Positions 22,889 to 34,906 of a stretch of 64,000 nt of DNA are shown here, piece by piece. Location of the stretch: positions 5,117,773 through 5,181,772 of the forward strand of contig OZ020524.1 of the NCBI GenBank assembly GCA_963971425.1, in the 5' to 3' direction. Within the stretch, counting starts at the first letter, position 1, and every line of letters starts with the position of its first letter. The notes beneath the pieces are model-generated. The model was not told the origin of the DNA and did not search any database. It saw only the letters and a program-made list of their open reading frames with translations. The position numbers and the translations under genes are program-made. The stretch is from Bryoerythrophyllum caledonicum. Taxonomy: Eukaryota > Streptophyta > Bryopsida > Pottiales > Pottiaceae.

Positions 22889-23985
22889 ATCGGTGCCCGG
22901 GTCGACGCTCAAGCTCGAGCAGAAGCCAGTGTACGCATTGACGCAGTTCTCCACTCTGTCATCATACCCATGGCCGCACTCCAGCCCTCCATTGATGATC
23001 CTGATAGTCCCGGCAAAGCTTGGGGGCGGCCCAATGATGGCCCCATGGCAATCGCGCTTCATCCAGAACCACAGCGCCGTCTTGAATGCCAAAGTGTCGC
23101 TCTGGACAACCTGTTGTTGTCATGTAGGCATTTTGAATCAGTACAATTCTAAGTGGTGCACTTGAAACAGTTCAAGATTCTATTGTGTGGAAGCAGGACT
23201 TAGAGGGCACGAGTACAGAAAGAGCAGTACAAAAACCGCCAAACAACAACAAACTTTCTAGTAGATGTTTAAACTCCATTTTTGATATCATTTCTGATAC
23301 TATTGTGTTGATGCAGTAGCAGGGCATGTTAATTTATCACACGAGTAAAGAAAGTGGTCATAGAGAGACGAACCTGGTCGGGGTCCCCAAGGAGATTCAG
23401 CCCTAAGTCGGTTCCACACTTGCCATAGTTGAAGTTCCAGGTCAGCTGAATGGCCCCGCGCCCATAGTAGAGCTTCCCGGAGGCGCAGGGATACTGCGTG
23501 TTGTTCTCGTCGCAATAGTCCCCACTCTTGTCAATCTCCTCTATGTATTGCAGCCCTCCGGTCTCATGCTGCACGTTGGCGAAGAACGCCGCGACCTCCC
23601 GCTTGTGGTCGTCCACGCTGCTCCCCGAGGAGCCGAATGTGGGGTAGGCGGCAGTTGCAGCTGTGAACGCCTCGTAGGTGTAGAAGCTCTGCTGGCGGTT
23701 GGGAAACCAGCTCTCGAAGATGGCCTGGGTGAAGAAGGCGAAAAAAGCAGGAGATCTTGTGCCGGGAGAGTCTGTGCAGGGGCCGTTCTTGCAGCTTGTG
23801 CCGCAAAAGTCTGGGCCGGTGCCGCAGTAGTTGTACTGGCTGCAGCAGTCGCCGCTATTGGGACAAGCCGAGGACGCGGAACACGAGCCGTCTTGCAACA
23901 GGAAGCGAGTTGTGAAGGAGGACCGAGACGCAACGGCGCTCTGAGTTACTCCCAAGAGAACCACGAGGACAATCAGAGCTCCCAC
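22880..23985 (-). pseudogene. Captured class IV-type chitinase (hevein domain plus GH19), no start codon
   Basis: Exon one (23985-23374) encodes a hydrophobic leader (GALIVLVVLLGV), then a hevein-type chitin-binding domain with eight Cys (residues about 35-70, CCSQYNYCG), then the GH19 domain. Exon two (23110-22880) carries ALWFWMKRDCHGAIIG to TGFCSSLSVDPGTDLRC. The splice is phase 0 (CAG|GT, AG|GTTGTC). The catalytic Glu of HETGG (about residue 141) and the Glu of YIEEI (about 150) are present, as is YYGRGAIQLTWN. Class IV enzymes are about 270-280 residues and this reads 281. However, the first codon is GTG, with TGA three codons upstream and no ATG, so the original start was not captured. 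Downstream of LRC the frame runs into the translocator fragment and stops at 22733. Chitinases hydrolyse fungal chitin in the apoplast. Confidence 0.85.
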
Positions 23986-23994
23986 AGCTAATAA

Positions 23995-24140
23995 TCAACT
24001 CGCCCTCCTCACGCCCACCTCCACCACAGGTCCTCTCCAGCTCGCCCTCCTCGCGCCCACCTCCACCGCAGGTCTTCACGCGACGTCCTCTTCAGCTCGC
24101 CCTCCTCGCGCCCACCTCCACCGTAGGCAGGCCTTCACGC
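23995..24140. repeat. Minisatellite, about three units of 42-55 bp
   Basis: The units begin AGCTCGCCCTCCTC and contain CGCCCACCTCCACC, repeated near 23997, 24039 and 24093. They sit directly upstream of the chitinase fragment. No coding value. Confidence 0.7.
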
Positions 24141-24159
24141 GGTGTCTTCTTCAGCTCGC

Positions 24160-24734
24160 CATGCCAACCCTAAATCCTGAACCTCACGTCTGGCCTCCTC
24201 CCGCAAATCCTAACGCTGCAAAGAAGCCCTGAACACAAAGCCACGCCCAAACCCTGTACCTGACGACGCGCCTCCTCTCGTAGCGTCGCCTTCAGCAGTG
24301 CCGCGCCTCCTCTCGCAGCACCTCCTTCGGCAGCACGCGCGCCTCCTTCATCAGCAGCACGCTCCACGCGCGTCTCGCGCCGCACTTCCTCCCCACCACC
24401 TCCCGCCGCGCCTCCGCGCCTCCTGTGCCCTCTCGGGCCGCGAAGAAACCCTGAACCTCAAACATGTTCCCCTCAAACCCCACTCAAACCCCACCCTTAA
24501 CCCTAAACCTATGCATCATTGCAGGGAAGCGCGGCGGAGGCCGTCTAAACCCCAACGTGTACTCTCCTCTCTCCAAACTCCAAACCCTAAGGTGCACTCT
24601 CCACTCTCCAAACCCCAAACCCTAAGCTTCACTATCCTCTCTCCAAACCCCAAAGAGACGTTAGGCGTGTGTTCTCGTGGAGGGAGGAGGAGAGAGCGGG
24701 CGGGAGAGGGGAGACCGGGCAGGAGAGGGAGCGC
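24160..24734. other. GC-rich MULE subterminal region with short CCCTAAA-type repeats
   Basis: The region holds CGCGCCTCCTC-type repeats (24270-24420) and three loose units of about 30 bp built on CTCTCCAAACCCCAAACCCTAA (24555-24655). No gene is supported. Confidence 0.5.
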
Positions 24735-24893
24735 ATGGGGGCAGGCGGGCGGGCGGAGGAAGACCGGGCCGGGGGGAATTTTTGTGCTGGAGCCGGGCAG
24801 CGGGCTGGCGGGCTCAGGCCCGGCCACCGAGGCTCTCACCCCGACGAGGCTGGGGCGCCGAGCCACGCTCGCCGGGGTGAATTTACGCGATCC
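24735..24893 (-). repeat. MULE right terminal inverted repeat
   Basis: Complement of the left terminus, ending ACGCGATCC and followed by the duplication TACATTTTG at 24894-24902. Confidence 0.85.
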
Positions 24894-24902
24894 TACATTT
24901 TG
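24894..24902. repeat. Target site duplication TACATTTTG, right side of MULE
   Basis: Exact match to 8768-8776. Confidence 0.9.
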
Positions 24903-25250
24903 ATCATTTGCAAATTTGTCTTATTTTAGCCGTTCAGTGCAGAGATGCATTCGTTGGGGAGTGGAGCTTGGAGAAATTGTTGGGCAGTGGAGCTTGGAGA
25001 AATTGGTGGGTTCCGGGATATCAAATAATGAATACTTGTATTCAGTTGTCGGAGTTCATGTATTCGATAACGTTGGAGGAGTTTGCTGTTTTGTATTCAC
25101 ATATAGAGAGTAGGATTCATGTCCAAGAAGCCTTGAAACTGTCTCTCTTGCGATCCGCATTCAAATTTGATTACAAAAATCAGGATGTTTTTTCAAAAAT
25201 AATGTTCGGTACTACTTTGAATAAGTGGATGAGTTTCTAGGACCTCTGGT
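24903..25250. repeat. Dispersed repeat R, copy 1, right part
   Basis: The sequence continues the repeat interrupted by the MULE and matches 34650-34880 in inverted orientation (GCAAATTTGTC, then AAATTGTTGG units). It has an internal tandem duplication of about 25 bp (GTGGAGCTTGGAGAAATTG twice, 24961-25005). Confidence 0.7.
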
Positions 25251-25286
25251 ATGTGACATCAATACCCTCTTCATTTTCTTTTCATT

Positions 25287-25345
25287 TTAATTTAAAATTA
25301 AAAATTAAAAATTAAAAATTAAAAATTAAAAATTAAAAATTAAAT
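25287..25345. repeat. (AAATT-A)n microsatellite
   Basis: Seven to eight units of AAAATTA/TTAAAAA in tandem, immediately left of the first segmental-duplication unit. Confidence 0.9.
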
Positions 25346-27843
25346 TTTTTGCAGCAGTGGTTACATTTTATAGTACAAATACGGCCATGCCCGGGTGGGC
25401 ACTATTATACTCTGGCTGCACACCGGAAGCACTGTGAGTGATTTTCTATACCATGAAAATCTCTTTACTTCAGAAATTCCACAGCTAATTGTGACCTCCA
25501 TCTTCAACTTGTTGCTCAATTCAGTGAGAAGATCCTTCGACTTGTTGCTCAATTCAGATTCCCGAGCTCCTGAGATATATTGGTAGCACGTCCTGTAAAC
25601 TTTTCTCCTGATTACAGTTACAAGAACTTATACATCCCAAGTGCCTTACAGATCCAACATTGACACCTAATCGCACAGTGAGATTCCTTGAAGGCGAAGA
25701 AAAAATCACTTCCAGAACGAGTCGCACAAGCGTAGCGAAGTAGCAATGAGCTCGAAGCAAAACTACTTTATAGTCTGAGGGTATGCTATGTCGTCGTTGA
25801 AATATCCTCTGCAAATACGCGACATTCATTACAGTGTCTGCTCCTTGTTGACTTGACCGAGTATGTTTTCTTCAAATCGTCCACGAGCTGAGTGCAAAGT
25901 TTAGTGCTGCCTCGAAGAGCAGACACGACACGGAGCAGAAGCTGAAGACGGTGAGAAAAGCACTACTACAGCCAAAGGGCGTCACAGAGCTACGCGGGCG
26001 AAGTAAGACGAGTGTTGAATCTGTTTCAAGAGGAAATGGAAAGCAGCGATCTGAGTAATGGAAGGAAGCGAGGCTGCGAAAACCACCCGCTGTGGATGTC
26101 GTCGCACTAACGTTCATCGTCATTCATCCAATTCTCCAACAGTCGGTAAAGTGTTGACTGGGTCTCTCTCTCCTCCAAGTTACAGACACTTTTCCTGTGT
26201 GTCTAGTATGTTGGAGTCACGAAGAGCGGGCCATCATTCTCGCTCAGTCGCTGAGATGAGCCGCTCGTGACCTGGAAGGTTTCGGATTGCCTGGTGATGA
26301 TGCGCATGCACCTCGAGGTACTCTATGGTTTTGTTTCCACGGCCGGAGATGTGCTCTTGTTTTCTACGACATGTGGTGGAAGGAATTCGAGTGTTTACGT
26401 TGTGGAAGATGAGTGGGTGTGGAGTAGAACCAGTGGTTTGACAGGTGTGTAGAAGGTTTGGTTGAAGTTAGGGTTTGATAAGCCAATGACTGGTTCGGGC
26501 TTGTTTATTTCCTGTTGCGATGTCTGCTGCATTTCTTGGAGTGCGATGGTCGCGGGTGGTGTGTTGGAGGGTAGTATTCGTGTCCGATGCATGGCAGGGG
26601 CTTTGCAATGTGGTGAGCGAGGGCTTGGAAGATGGGGATGTTCCTTGTGGGATTTGTGTTTGCTCGGAGCCTGGGAGTAGGCTTGGTTCTTGTGTATGTT
26701 GATCCAGAAGTGGTTTTTGTCGTTGATTCCGAGGCTCTTAGATGTCGGCTGGGAATGCATGACCTGTATTGAGCCTAGTTTCTCCGTCATAGATGAGCAC
26801 AGCTTTTACTCGAGCGATGATCTGTTTCCAGGGATGCAGCATCGAATTATGTGTGTTTGCAGTAAATAGATGGAGAGGAGCTGCGCAAGAGCGGAGATCT
26901 CGATCCAAAAGCAGGTGTTTTTCATTTGGGTTATTTCCAAATTCCTTCGGATTCGTTCAGTTTTCTGATGATCTGGAGGTTATCACATCCGACTGCGGAC
27001 ACAGACGGTTGAGAACGTATCATCATCATACATGCCTTAGTGTGTCTTTGAAAGGTGACCAGAGCTTAAGCCGTGACAATGGCTTCAGTATCGGCGCATC
27101 TCTTCTTCTAGGAGTCGATTAATGGACAGCAACGAGGTAAGCATGAGCAGTGACGTTCATCTGAGAGCAGGTGGTTTATTGTGAGACGGGTCAATTCTTT
27201 ACCGAAGCTTCGTTTTCGTTGAGTTTTTGATGAGCTAGAGTTTCCATCATCCGAGTTTGGATACACGTCAGGGCTTCTGGTATTAGAGGATCTAGGAACC
27301 GTAGTCGTCCATTCCGTATGTGTTGACTTTGGTTAGTTTCCTGTGAACGATTGAGTACAGATTGGGTGGACCCTTCAGGTTACCAAGCAACGATTTGTCT
27401 TTATAGCAGTACAGCATAGTGCAGAATTTTGATGATGTTGTGGCCCCATAGTGCAGGATAGTGTTATCGGATGGTTGCAGTGCGGAAGACAAGGTAGTAA
27501 GTAGCTGAGGGGTTTTTCACCAAGTTACTTCGGCACCGTGTGTTCATCTTGGCGTGAGGATGGAGGTGGGTTCGGGGAAAGATTTACATCTTGGTGTATG
27601 TGACTTGTGCATTTGTTCTGTTGATTTATGTTGTGTCGTTTGTAGCATGCAAATCTCACACTTATGAGTCTAGTGTGATTCTGCTGCAATACGTATTTTT
27701 GTCAAGTTCTGTGACTCAGCACTGCCTAAGCGTCGCTGGGACTTGGTGTGGTATGTGGGTCATATCTTTTGCAGTTGAGCACGCGTAATAGGAATGATGA
27801 GGGCACGAGCCTGGGCGAGGGTGCAATTCCAGACGATGGGTGA
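25346..27843. other. Conserved region upstream of the first TIR-NBS-LRR, function unknown
   Basis: No gene could be named. Readings on both strands are preserved between the two duplication copies, but stops fall at comparable density in all frames, so conservation may only reflect recent duplication. A distant resemblance to F-box/kelch-like protein (VLLFSTTCGGRNSSVYVV near 26350) was considered too weak to call. Confidence 0.3.
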
Positions 27844-28131
27844 GACTTACTTGCAAACTCTAAGTGGAACTTGAAAACAGTATCCTGCGAGATTGGAAAT
27901 CTAGGCAGTGACACAGTTGTAGCGGCTTCTGAAGTGGATTGGGTTCTTGCAGAATTAGGATACCGCATATATATTCACGATGAGTGCTGGAGTTTTGGAT
28001 GTTTTGCGGGTAGAGAGAAATGGTTGCATAAAAGAACTGTTATGTCCATGTGTCCAACTGTATTGACGTAGTTTCATGAGAAGCTGAGAGCAAGTGAGTC
28101 ACACGTGTTGACACACTTTTGTATGTTGCAG

Positions 28132-31100
28132 ATCTTGTTGTCCTCCTTTGCTTCCGAAGCACAAGATCTTTTTTAGCCACAGCGGGAAGCAAAAGTGGTT
28201 CGTGGAGAAGTTGTGTGAGGATTTGGAGGCTCGGCATCGGTTTCCATTCTTTGACAAGCGTCCATCAAGCTTGCTGAAGGGTGAGAGATTTCCGAAGTTG
28301 ATACTGGAAGCTGCTGAACGATGTGAGATGGCGGTGGTGGTTGTGTCGGAGGAGTTCCTGACGTCGAAGTGGCCCATGATTGAGTTGAGTACGTTCGTGC
28401 GAGCATTGTCCAGATCCAATCCGGGATTGAAGATTCTTCCGCTGTTCTTTGGGATGTCGATAAGTGACCTTGGGAGCGAATGAAAGCAGGGTGCATGGTT
28501 GAAGTCGTGGAACGAGTGGGAGAGGAATGATCCGCGGATCATAGCAACGGAGTTTGAGAAGGCTTTGAAGGTGATGCGATCATTCAATGGCATTGTGTTC
28601 GATGGAGATATGAACAGTGTTTGGAGCTACGAGAGGGATGTTGTGAAAAGCATTTGTAGTGTGGTTGGACCGGATGTAATGTGGGAGGATTCCGATGTTC
28701 AAGGGCGGTCAAGTATATGTGAGGTATGTTGAAGCCCTTTGTGTCACACGCTTGGTCTCTTGCTTGTGAATAATGTTTATGGATAATGTTTTTGTGATTG
28801 TGTTATGAATACTCGATGAGCTTACATGATATGACCTAGGATCATGGTGGATGTGGTACGATGTAGGCAACTCGAGAGAAGATGAAGGTGATCAAGCCTG
28901 CAAAGAATGGAGTATGTGTGTTTGGGTACTATGGCATGGGTGGCATTGGGAAGACGACAATGTGCAAGACATTGTGTAATGAGTTGTCAGAGTTTTCGGG
29001 CAAGGTTTGTCACGTTGAACTTGGAGGCATTCGAAGTGTTGAGAAAATGGTGAAAGTAGTGGTTCGGAAATTGACAAACACAAGTGAAGAGGTGTTGGAG
29101 TGGTTAGACGAGGGCGAGGTAAGGGCATTTTATTTGTATTGATCTATGTGTGCGAGTTATGGTGTTGTTTGGATGAGGGAATTGGATGTGCACGAGTATG
29201 ACATTTGCACATGTGTTTGTATTCATTAGAAGAGTGTTGGAAGATGAACGTTGGAAGTAGTTGACACACCTTCATACTTTACAAGCATTGGTTATTGAAA
29301 GGAATCAAAAGTGGTGTTAACATTTGCCACCCTCTTGTAAAGGATGAGTGTGTGTAGGTAGTGAGGACAATGTGGACACACAATGATGATGGTGTTTGGT
29401 GTTGTCGGGCTTTGCATAGTTCAAATGGAAGAGGTTGTAATTTGATATCAGTACAAGAAAACAGGTTTCTAGCAACGTTTTGAAAAGCTCCTAAGCCGTG
29501 CCTAGGGGCTTGTCTTTAAAAGAAGCAACAACTATAGTGTGGTTTTCTGTTCAAAGCATGACCTAAGGCTTTGCTTAGGGTTTTTTCAGATCATTGCTAA
29601 ACATCCTATTAATTTTCAGTGTATGTCATACACCTACTTGTTTGGTAAATTATAATGTACTTGTCCATGGACTTGTTAGGTACCTCTTTGTACACACCTT
29701 GTACAAAGGAGTTTGTGTATGATTGAATGGTGATGAAAGCATGTGAAGATTGTGATCATGTTCTTGATGCATGTGTAGTGCCGAAGCATCTTGAAGAATC
29801 GTAGTTCTTGGAGGGAGAGGACATTTTTGGCAATTGATAATGTGTGGGATGACAACAAGTCAATGGTTCAGGCGAAAATGTTTATGCAAGACCTAGCTTT
29901 CCATGAAGGCAGTGTGGTGATGGTGACGAGTCGTTGTCGACGCACGCTGATGCGTGTTGGTGTAGAGGAGTCGCATTGTTTTGGGGTGCCAGAACTTGGA
30001 GAAGAGGATGCCAGGAAGTTGTTTCTTTATCATGTTGCAGGAGAGAAACAATTTGACAATGAGGAGGACAATGTGGTGATTGATGAATGCATTTCACGTT
30101 GTCAGTTTCGAAAGGGTGGGACACAAGGTTTTCATTATCTTCCGTTAGCCTTGAAGATGTTGGGTATCCATCTGGGGTTCGTGGGAAGTAGTCCAATGGA
30201 ATGGTTGAAGGGCTTACCAGAAGTGAGAGATTTCAATCGGTTTGAGGGGGATAATCCGGTGTTTAGCATCATCAGGTTGAACTATGATCGGTTATCTGTG
30301 CAATATCAAGCATTGTTTATGGATGTAGCTGTGTTCCAAAAAAAACGTCCGTGGGATGGGGAATCAAATTTGGAAGGTTATTTTGGGCGGTTGAGTGTTG
30401 TCTATGAGCAGAAGTTGCAAGAAACGCAAAGCCAGGTATAATCATCACTATATTCAAGTGCATGTTTGAAGTTGGTATGTGCATGTTGAAAGGATTGTAG
30501 TTTGGAGAGAAAGGATATGTACTACGGTATGGTTTATTGTGCCTTAGTGTAATGATATTTTCAACAATGGTATGTTGGGTGAGGCATGTGTTGAAGGGGA
30601 GGGTTTTGATAGTTGTGTGGGGTTTGTAAGAATGCAGTTACAACAATTGAAGGAAAGGAGTTTGTTGGAGGATGTGGACATGGAGTTGGAAACGGTGATT
30701 ATGCACGATTTGTACCAGGAGTTTGTAGAGATGGAAGGAGGAGGGAAGCTCAACAGTTCTGCGAGCTTGATCAACCAAAAGTGGTTGTACTATGAGGGAT
30801 TGTATCCGTTAGATTTGGAAAGGACCCCATCTGGTGAATGTTGGGAGAACTTGATTCGGGTGCATGTTGAGTGGCGTCATGAAGATTTCGACTTGGACTT
30901 TGATCCTAATTCGGCTGGTTGTAAGGGTGGTCAAGTTGTTTACAACCTACAGAGAATCCAATGGAGATATTTTGCAAATGTGGTCTTGTTGAGTCTCAAT
31001 GCTAAGTTCAGAGTAACTAGGTTTTTGAACTTGTAGGGGCTTCGGTGTTTAAGAAGTTTAAATTTATTGGGTTTTCAAGGAATTGACAGAGTTGACGGCC

Positions 31101-32000
31101 TTGAAGACCTCATCAACCTTAAGTATTTTGAGTGGAATGGTGATTCGGATAATGAGTTGGTTGGATCGCCATCTTTGGGACAATTACCGACATCCTTGAG
31201 AATTGTGAGATTGCAGCATCTTGATGTATGTTTAAGGAGCGACATGTTTGATTGTTGTACAAACTTGTCCGATCTCTTACTTGTTCGATTAGGAGCAAGT
31301 GGTCACATTGATTTGAGGCAATGCGCATATCTACAGAAGGTTTTTGTCCGGAGCGTTGGAGGGTTGTTCACATTGTTTTTCTAGTTGGAATCTTTGGACA
31401 TGCCGTAATCCTTTGTTGGAGAATGTTCCTGATGTGGAGAAATACATGAGTTTGCAAATACTGCGAATTTCTGGTTCCTTTGTTGAGATGTGTGAAGATG
31501 GAGTAAGGAAGTGCCAATTTGCGGAGTTACGTGGTCTTGGTAGTCTTGAACAACTTCGTGAAATTGATTTTCAGGATTTGGATGCAAGAGAGCTTCCCAA
31601 TCTCAAGGCATTGAAGCACTTGGATGTTTTGATTCTAAGGAATTGCAAGAAGTTGAGTCTTTTGAATGGAGTGGAAGGTCTAACGGCTTTGCGACGTGTT
31701 GATCTTGAAGGATGTCAGTTGTTGTCGCGGTTGCCAAACTTGAGTAACTCGACAAAGCTGGAGACCCTTGATTTATGGGGGAACGGAATTGAGTTGCACG
31801 AAGAAGTCATTGTCATGCTTGCTGCGCGACGTGGGCTGCGCGGGGTGGAAATTGGATATTTTATTGAATTTGGGATTAGGTGTATCAAGTTGGACCCGGT
31901 GAGGCGGAAGGTGTTGCTTCATGACATGTTATACTCTAGGGTGGTGGACGAGAGAGATCTTGAAACGCTTCCAATCCAACTCTATGATTATAAGTTCTGA
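28132..32000 (+). pseudogene. TIR-NBS-LRR immune receptor, copy 1 (pseudogene)
   Basis: Exons are 28132-28723 (TIR), 28867-29118 (P-loop GMGGIGKTT), 29779-30435 (kinase-2 LAIDNVWDD, RNBS-B VTSRC, GLPL-like YLPLALKML) and 30548-32000 (MHDL motif, then leucine-rich repeats). Phases agree. An upstream exon ending near 28068 is possible (a reading from 27844 ends in MCPTVLT). The TIR retains the Glu of WPMIELSTF, the position of the plant TIR NADase glutamate. Lesions relative to copy 2 are TGA at 28481-28483 for a Ser codon, TAG at 31034-31036, and a deletion of roughly 90 bp near 31380 that removes several repeats and brings in a stop. Intact receptors sense pathogen effectors in the cytosol or nucleus. 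Confidence 0.9.
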
Positions 32001-33800
32001 TCCCCCGAATGTGATAGTTGATCATTAGTTTTGTGATTGGAACCGATGTTTGATTCTCTTCATCATTATTTTGCAGAATGTATTACGTTCATAGATTCGA
32101 CCGTCCGCCGTAGAGAGCCCCGCCTAAAGGGTTTAGGCCATCCTTTTTGATATTTCAATCTACTTTTCAAGTTCATGATTTTCAAACAAAATCATATGGA
32201 GGAAGCTAAAAACCCACACATCAAAAGGTGAAAGATTAAACATGACTCCTCAATGTGACATTGGGTTTTGACAGATTGCGTGACAATGTTGAATATATGA
32301 TATAGATGTAGCATAAGAAATTGATGTTTGTAGGAAAGGGAGAAGTATGCTCATAATGTTTGCATCATGGGTAGATCAAATCTGGACAATTGAATTGATC
32401 CTTGTAAACGAGTCAAAATCTTGCTTGAGCGGATTAAGAGATGATTTTCTAGGTATGCACTTTGTTTCATATTCTTCGGACTGGGCTGGGAATTTTCGAC
32501 ACTAAGGGTCATTCCATTGGGAAGCGTTTGTTGCTTATCTTCATGCTTGGTTCAGATCCGCAAGCTCATCACTTCCCCAAACTCCTCTTATCCCCAATCT
32601 CCTCGAGTACTCTGTCGTTCACCATCTCCTCCCAGGCTCCTCACGCAGCCAACTTCATGCTCACCACCCCATCCCCGAATTTTGACCCTAAACACCAAGC
32701 TCTTCATGCCCTATGTTGGAGCCCGGGCTGCAAACTTTCCGAAAACCAGACGCTCATCAACAAAGATTGTTTTACATTTGAGTCTATTCTTCTAGTTGTA
32801 CCTTAATATTTGTCCATCACAATAGAAAAATTTGGTGACAACCTCAGGTCTCCATGCTCAGCCACAATTTCGTTTCCTCATTCATCTGAGTCGTTCCTTC
32901 TGCCTGGTTTCTAAAGAGTCCACATCTACAACCCATACAAGAAACCTGTCGAACCAGAAATACAAATCATGCATGCAATTCAAGTCATAAGAATCAAGAA
33001 TGCAAACAGAAGCATTCTGTGAGTAATTCCCAGCAATTGAAAGCCAAAACCATAAAAATGAGTCATAAAGCTTCATGTCGCATGCTTCGCCATGTTGGTC
33101 GAATATAAGGGTTCTGAGTTCAATGGTCCGAGACATGAGACCTATACATCGGAATAGAGAGTTTCCCGATGAACAATATTAGGCAAACCACCTCCGACAC
33201 AAACCAGTTCTCAGTGGCCTTCCTCCATACCCAGTTGAAGATCTTCATCTCTGTGCCCCTAGCCAAGTGAAGCATTCTCCAAACGAGTAGCTATTTATAT
33301 ATCATTGTACTGTCGTCACGTGTAATGTGATTTTTATTTATTAAGAAAATAAATATAAATGAGGATAGTCTCTTCGAAAGTGAATTTACTGATTTTTGAA
33401 AGCAATTATTGCTAAAATGGATTCAACCCTTACACATCAAATGGAAATTGTATATACATGCATGTATTTGACTTTGTAGAACTCAAACTATGTGTTAAAG
33501 TTTAGGTAGACTTACACCTTTGGAATGAAGATTTTTCAACTAACATCTTTCATTTGTAGGTCATTTCAATTTTTGAACCTTATCATGTTCAAATACAACA
33601 CTATACATGTAGAATATTGTGGCCACCAATGGCACCTTCTAACATTTAAAGGTCAAAATGGTTTGGGAATTGCCAAGTATGATATATATGTAGAGTCATG
33701 TACATTTGGATTGTTTTGTCAACATAATGGAGTTTTTTTAAAAGTGAGGGAGAGATGACTTTGTACATGACTCTACATATATAATTGCCAAGTGTTTGTT
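32001..33800. other. Downstream part of duplication unit 1, no gene called
   Basis: 3' flank shared with 53400-55180. A minus-strand reading (33136-32882) has a stop at the matching place in the other copy, so it is not supported as coding. Confidence 0.4.
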
Positions 33801-34020
33801 ACCTCTAAAGGACCAAGTATCCCTTGGGGGGACGGTTTGATTTTGTGCACTTTCCTAAAATTTGGAAAAAAATCTTTTATACTAGATTGTCCCTAAAAAG
33901 AGCTTGGTGGAGGTTTTTTTTGTTTTTGATTCATGGTTTGAAAGTTAGTACCAGACCCATATTCTACACATTACTTTCAACCGAGGTAGGAAACACATAC
34001 TATATCCGAGGGTCAAACAA
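33800..34020. mobile_element. Remnant of the CCCCTAAA/TTAA element family
   Basis: The sequence CCTCTAAAGGACCAAGTATCC followed by TGCACTTTCCTAAAATTTGG and TCATGGTTTGAAAGTTAGTA matches the left part of 36276-37202. The same remnant is at 55185-55420, so it was present before the segmental duplication. Confidence 0.65.
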
Positions 34021-34649
34021 TTATTATGTCTAATTCCAAATTTTTACCAAGTTAAGAAATTGAATTTTTGAAAAGTTTAGAATTATTTTTGCCAGATCCA
34101 ATCCTTGGGTATAGTATTGGCACTCTTTTATTTTTTCTTTGTTTTTTAATTATTTTTTTTCCTTTCTGGCACCACCTGCTATGTATGAGCCAACCAAACT
34201 TGCTCCCTCCACATCTAGTCCATTGGTCTCTTCCCTCCATACTTTTGGTGGCAAAAAAATTAAATTAAAAAAACATGGATATTGATGTCAAATACCAAAG
34301 GCCCTAGACACTTATTCACTTTCTTTATAAAGTACCACAAAGCATGATTTGGGGAAAAAAATATCCTAGTGTATTTAAATAAATGTGAATGAGGAATATG
34401 AATATTGGATGAGATTCAATTCAAGGTTTCTTGGACATGGAGCTTCGTTTCCATATGTAAACACAAAGACAACAAACCCCTCTAAGGTTATTGAATACGT
34501 GTACAATCAGCTTAGCTCTCAATATAGTGGCATCTCATATAACAACAATTTTGTTATAACAACCAATTGAAATGAGAACCAATCTTCTCCATTTATAACG
34601 GCAACACTTGGAGTACACTTGTTTACCCCCCTTTCCATTATAACAGCCT
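34021..34649. other. AT-rich spacer, nothing recognised
   Basis: Low-complexity T-rich tract (34120-34160) and no supported gene. Confidence 0.4.
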
Positions 34650-34906
34650 CTCAATATAGGAGGAAAAACCACCGAGGCTGTTGTAAAGGAAGCCAATTGT
34701 ACTTGAACAACTGAAATACATGTATTCTGCTATATTCCTTGAATACATTGATTTCGTATTTGGTAACCCTGAACCCCAACAATTTTTTGGTAACCCTGAA
34801 CCCCAACAATTTTTTCAAGTAGCACTCCCAATAAATGCACCACTGTACTCCAGGGATAAAATATGACAAATTTGCAAAGGGATCAAAATATATAGTTCAA
34901 TTATTG
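34650..34906. repeat. Dispersed repeat R, copy 2 (inverted), right-part homologue
   Basis: The complement of this segment matches 24903-25160 and, across the MULE insertion point, 8750-8776. It therefore represents the uninterrupted MULE target. It carries a tandem duplication (GGTAACCCTGAACCCCAACA twice, 34764-34809). Confidence 0.75.

Larger units (their letters stand above)
8777..24893 (+). mobile_element. 16.1 kb Mutator-like element (MULE) carrying captured host gene pieces
   Basis: The ends are inverted copies, GGATCGCGTTAATTCACCCC on the left and the complement with one early mismatch on the right. The similarity extends about 150 bp and is GC-rich, and an exact 9-bp duplication flanks it. 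Inside are a Mutator-type DDE transposase gene on the plus strand (interrupted by a hAT element), a long minus-strand gene of unknown function, and minus-strand fragments of a plastid phosphate translocator and a GH19 chitinase. The size without the nested hAT is about 11.6 kb. Presence of a transposase plus acquired host fragments makes it a transposase-bearing relative of Pack-MULEs. The pre-insertion site matches an uninterrupted paralogue at 34858-34912, inverted. Confidence 0.9.
25345..33760 (+). repeat. Segmental duplication unit 1 containing TIR-NBS-LRR copy 1
   Basis: This unit aligns colinearly with 46622-55140 in direct orientation. The left edge is at GCAGCAGTGGTTACATTT in both, and the right part includes TCACCATCTCCTCCC and the CATGACTCTAC end. 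The upstream 2.5 kb (to about 27.85 kb) is as conserved as the gene, and short readings such as 26462-26680 are shared with 47817-48035. I do not recognise a protein there. Confidence 0.9.

Noticed and set aside
24480-24660. Possible telomere array (CCCTAAA-like)
   Set aside because: Only scattered imperfect units in longer minisatellites; a MULE terminus follows directly.
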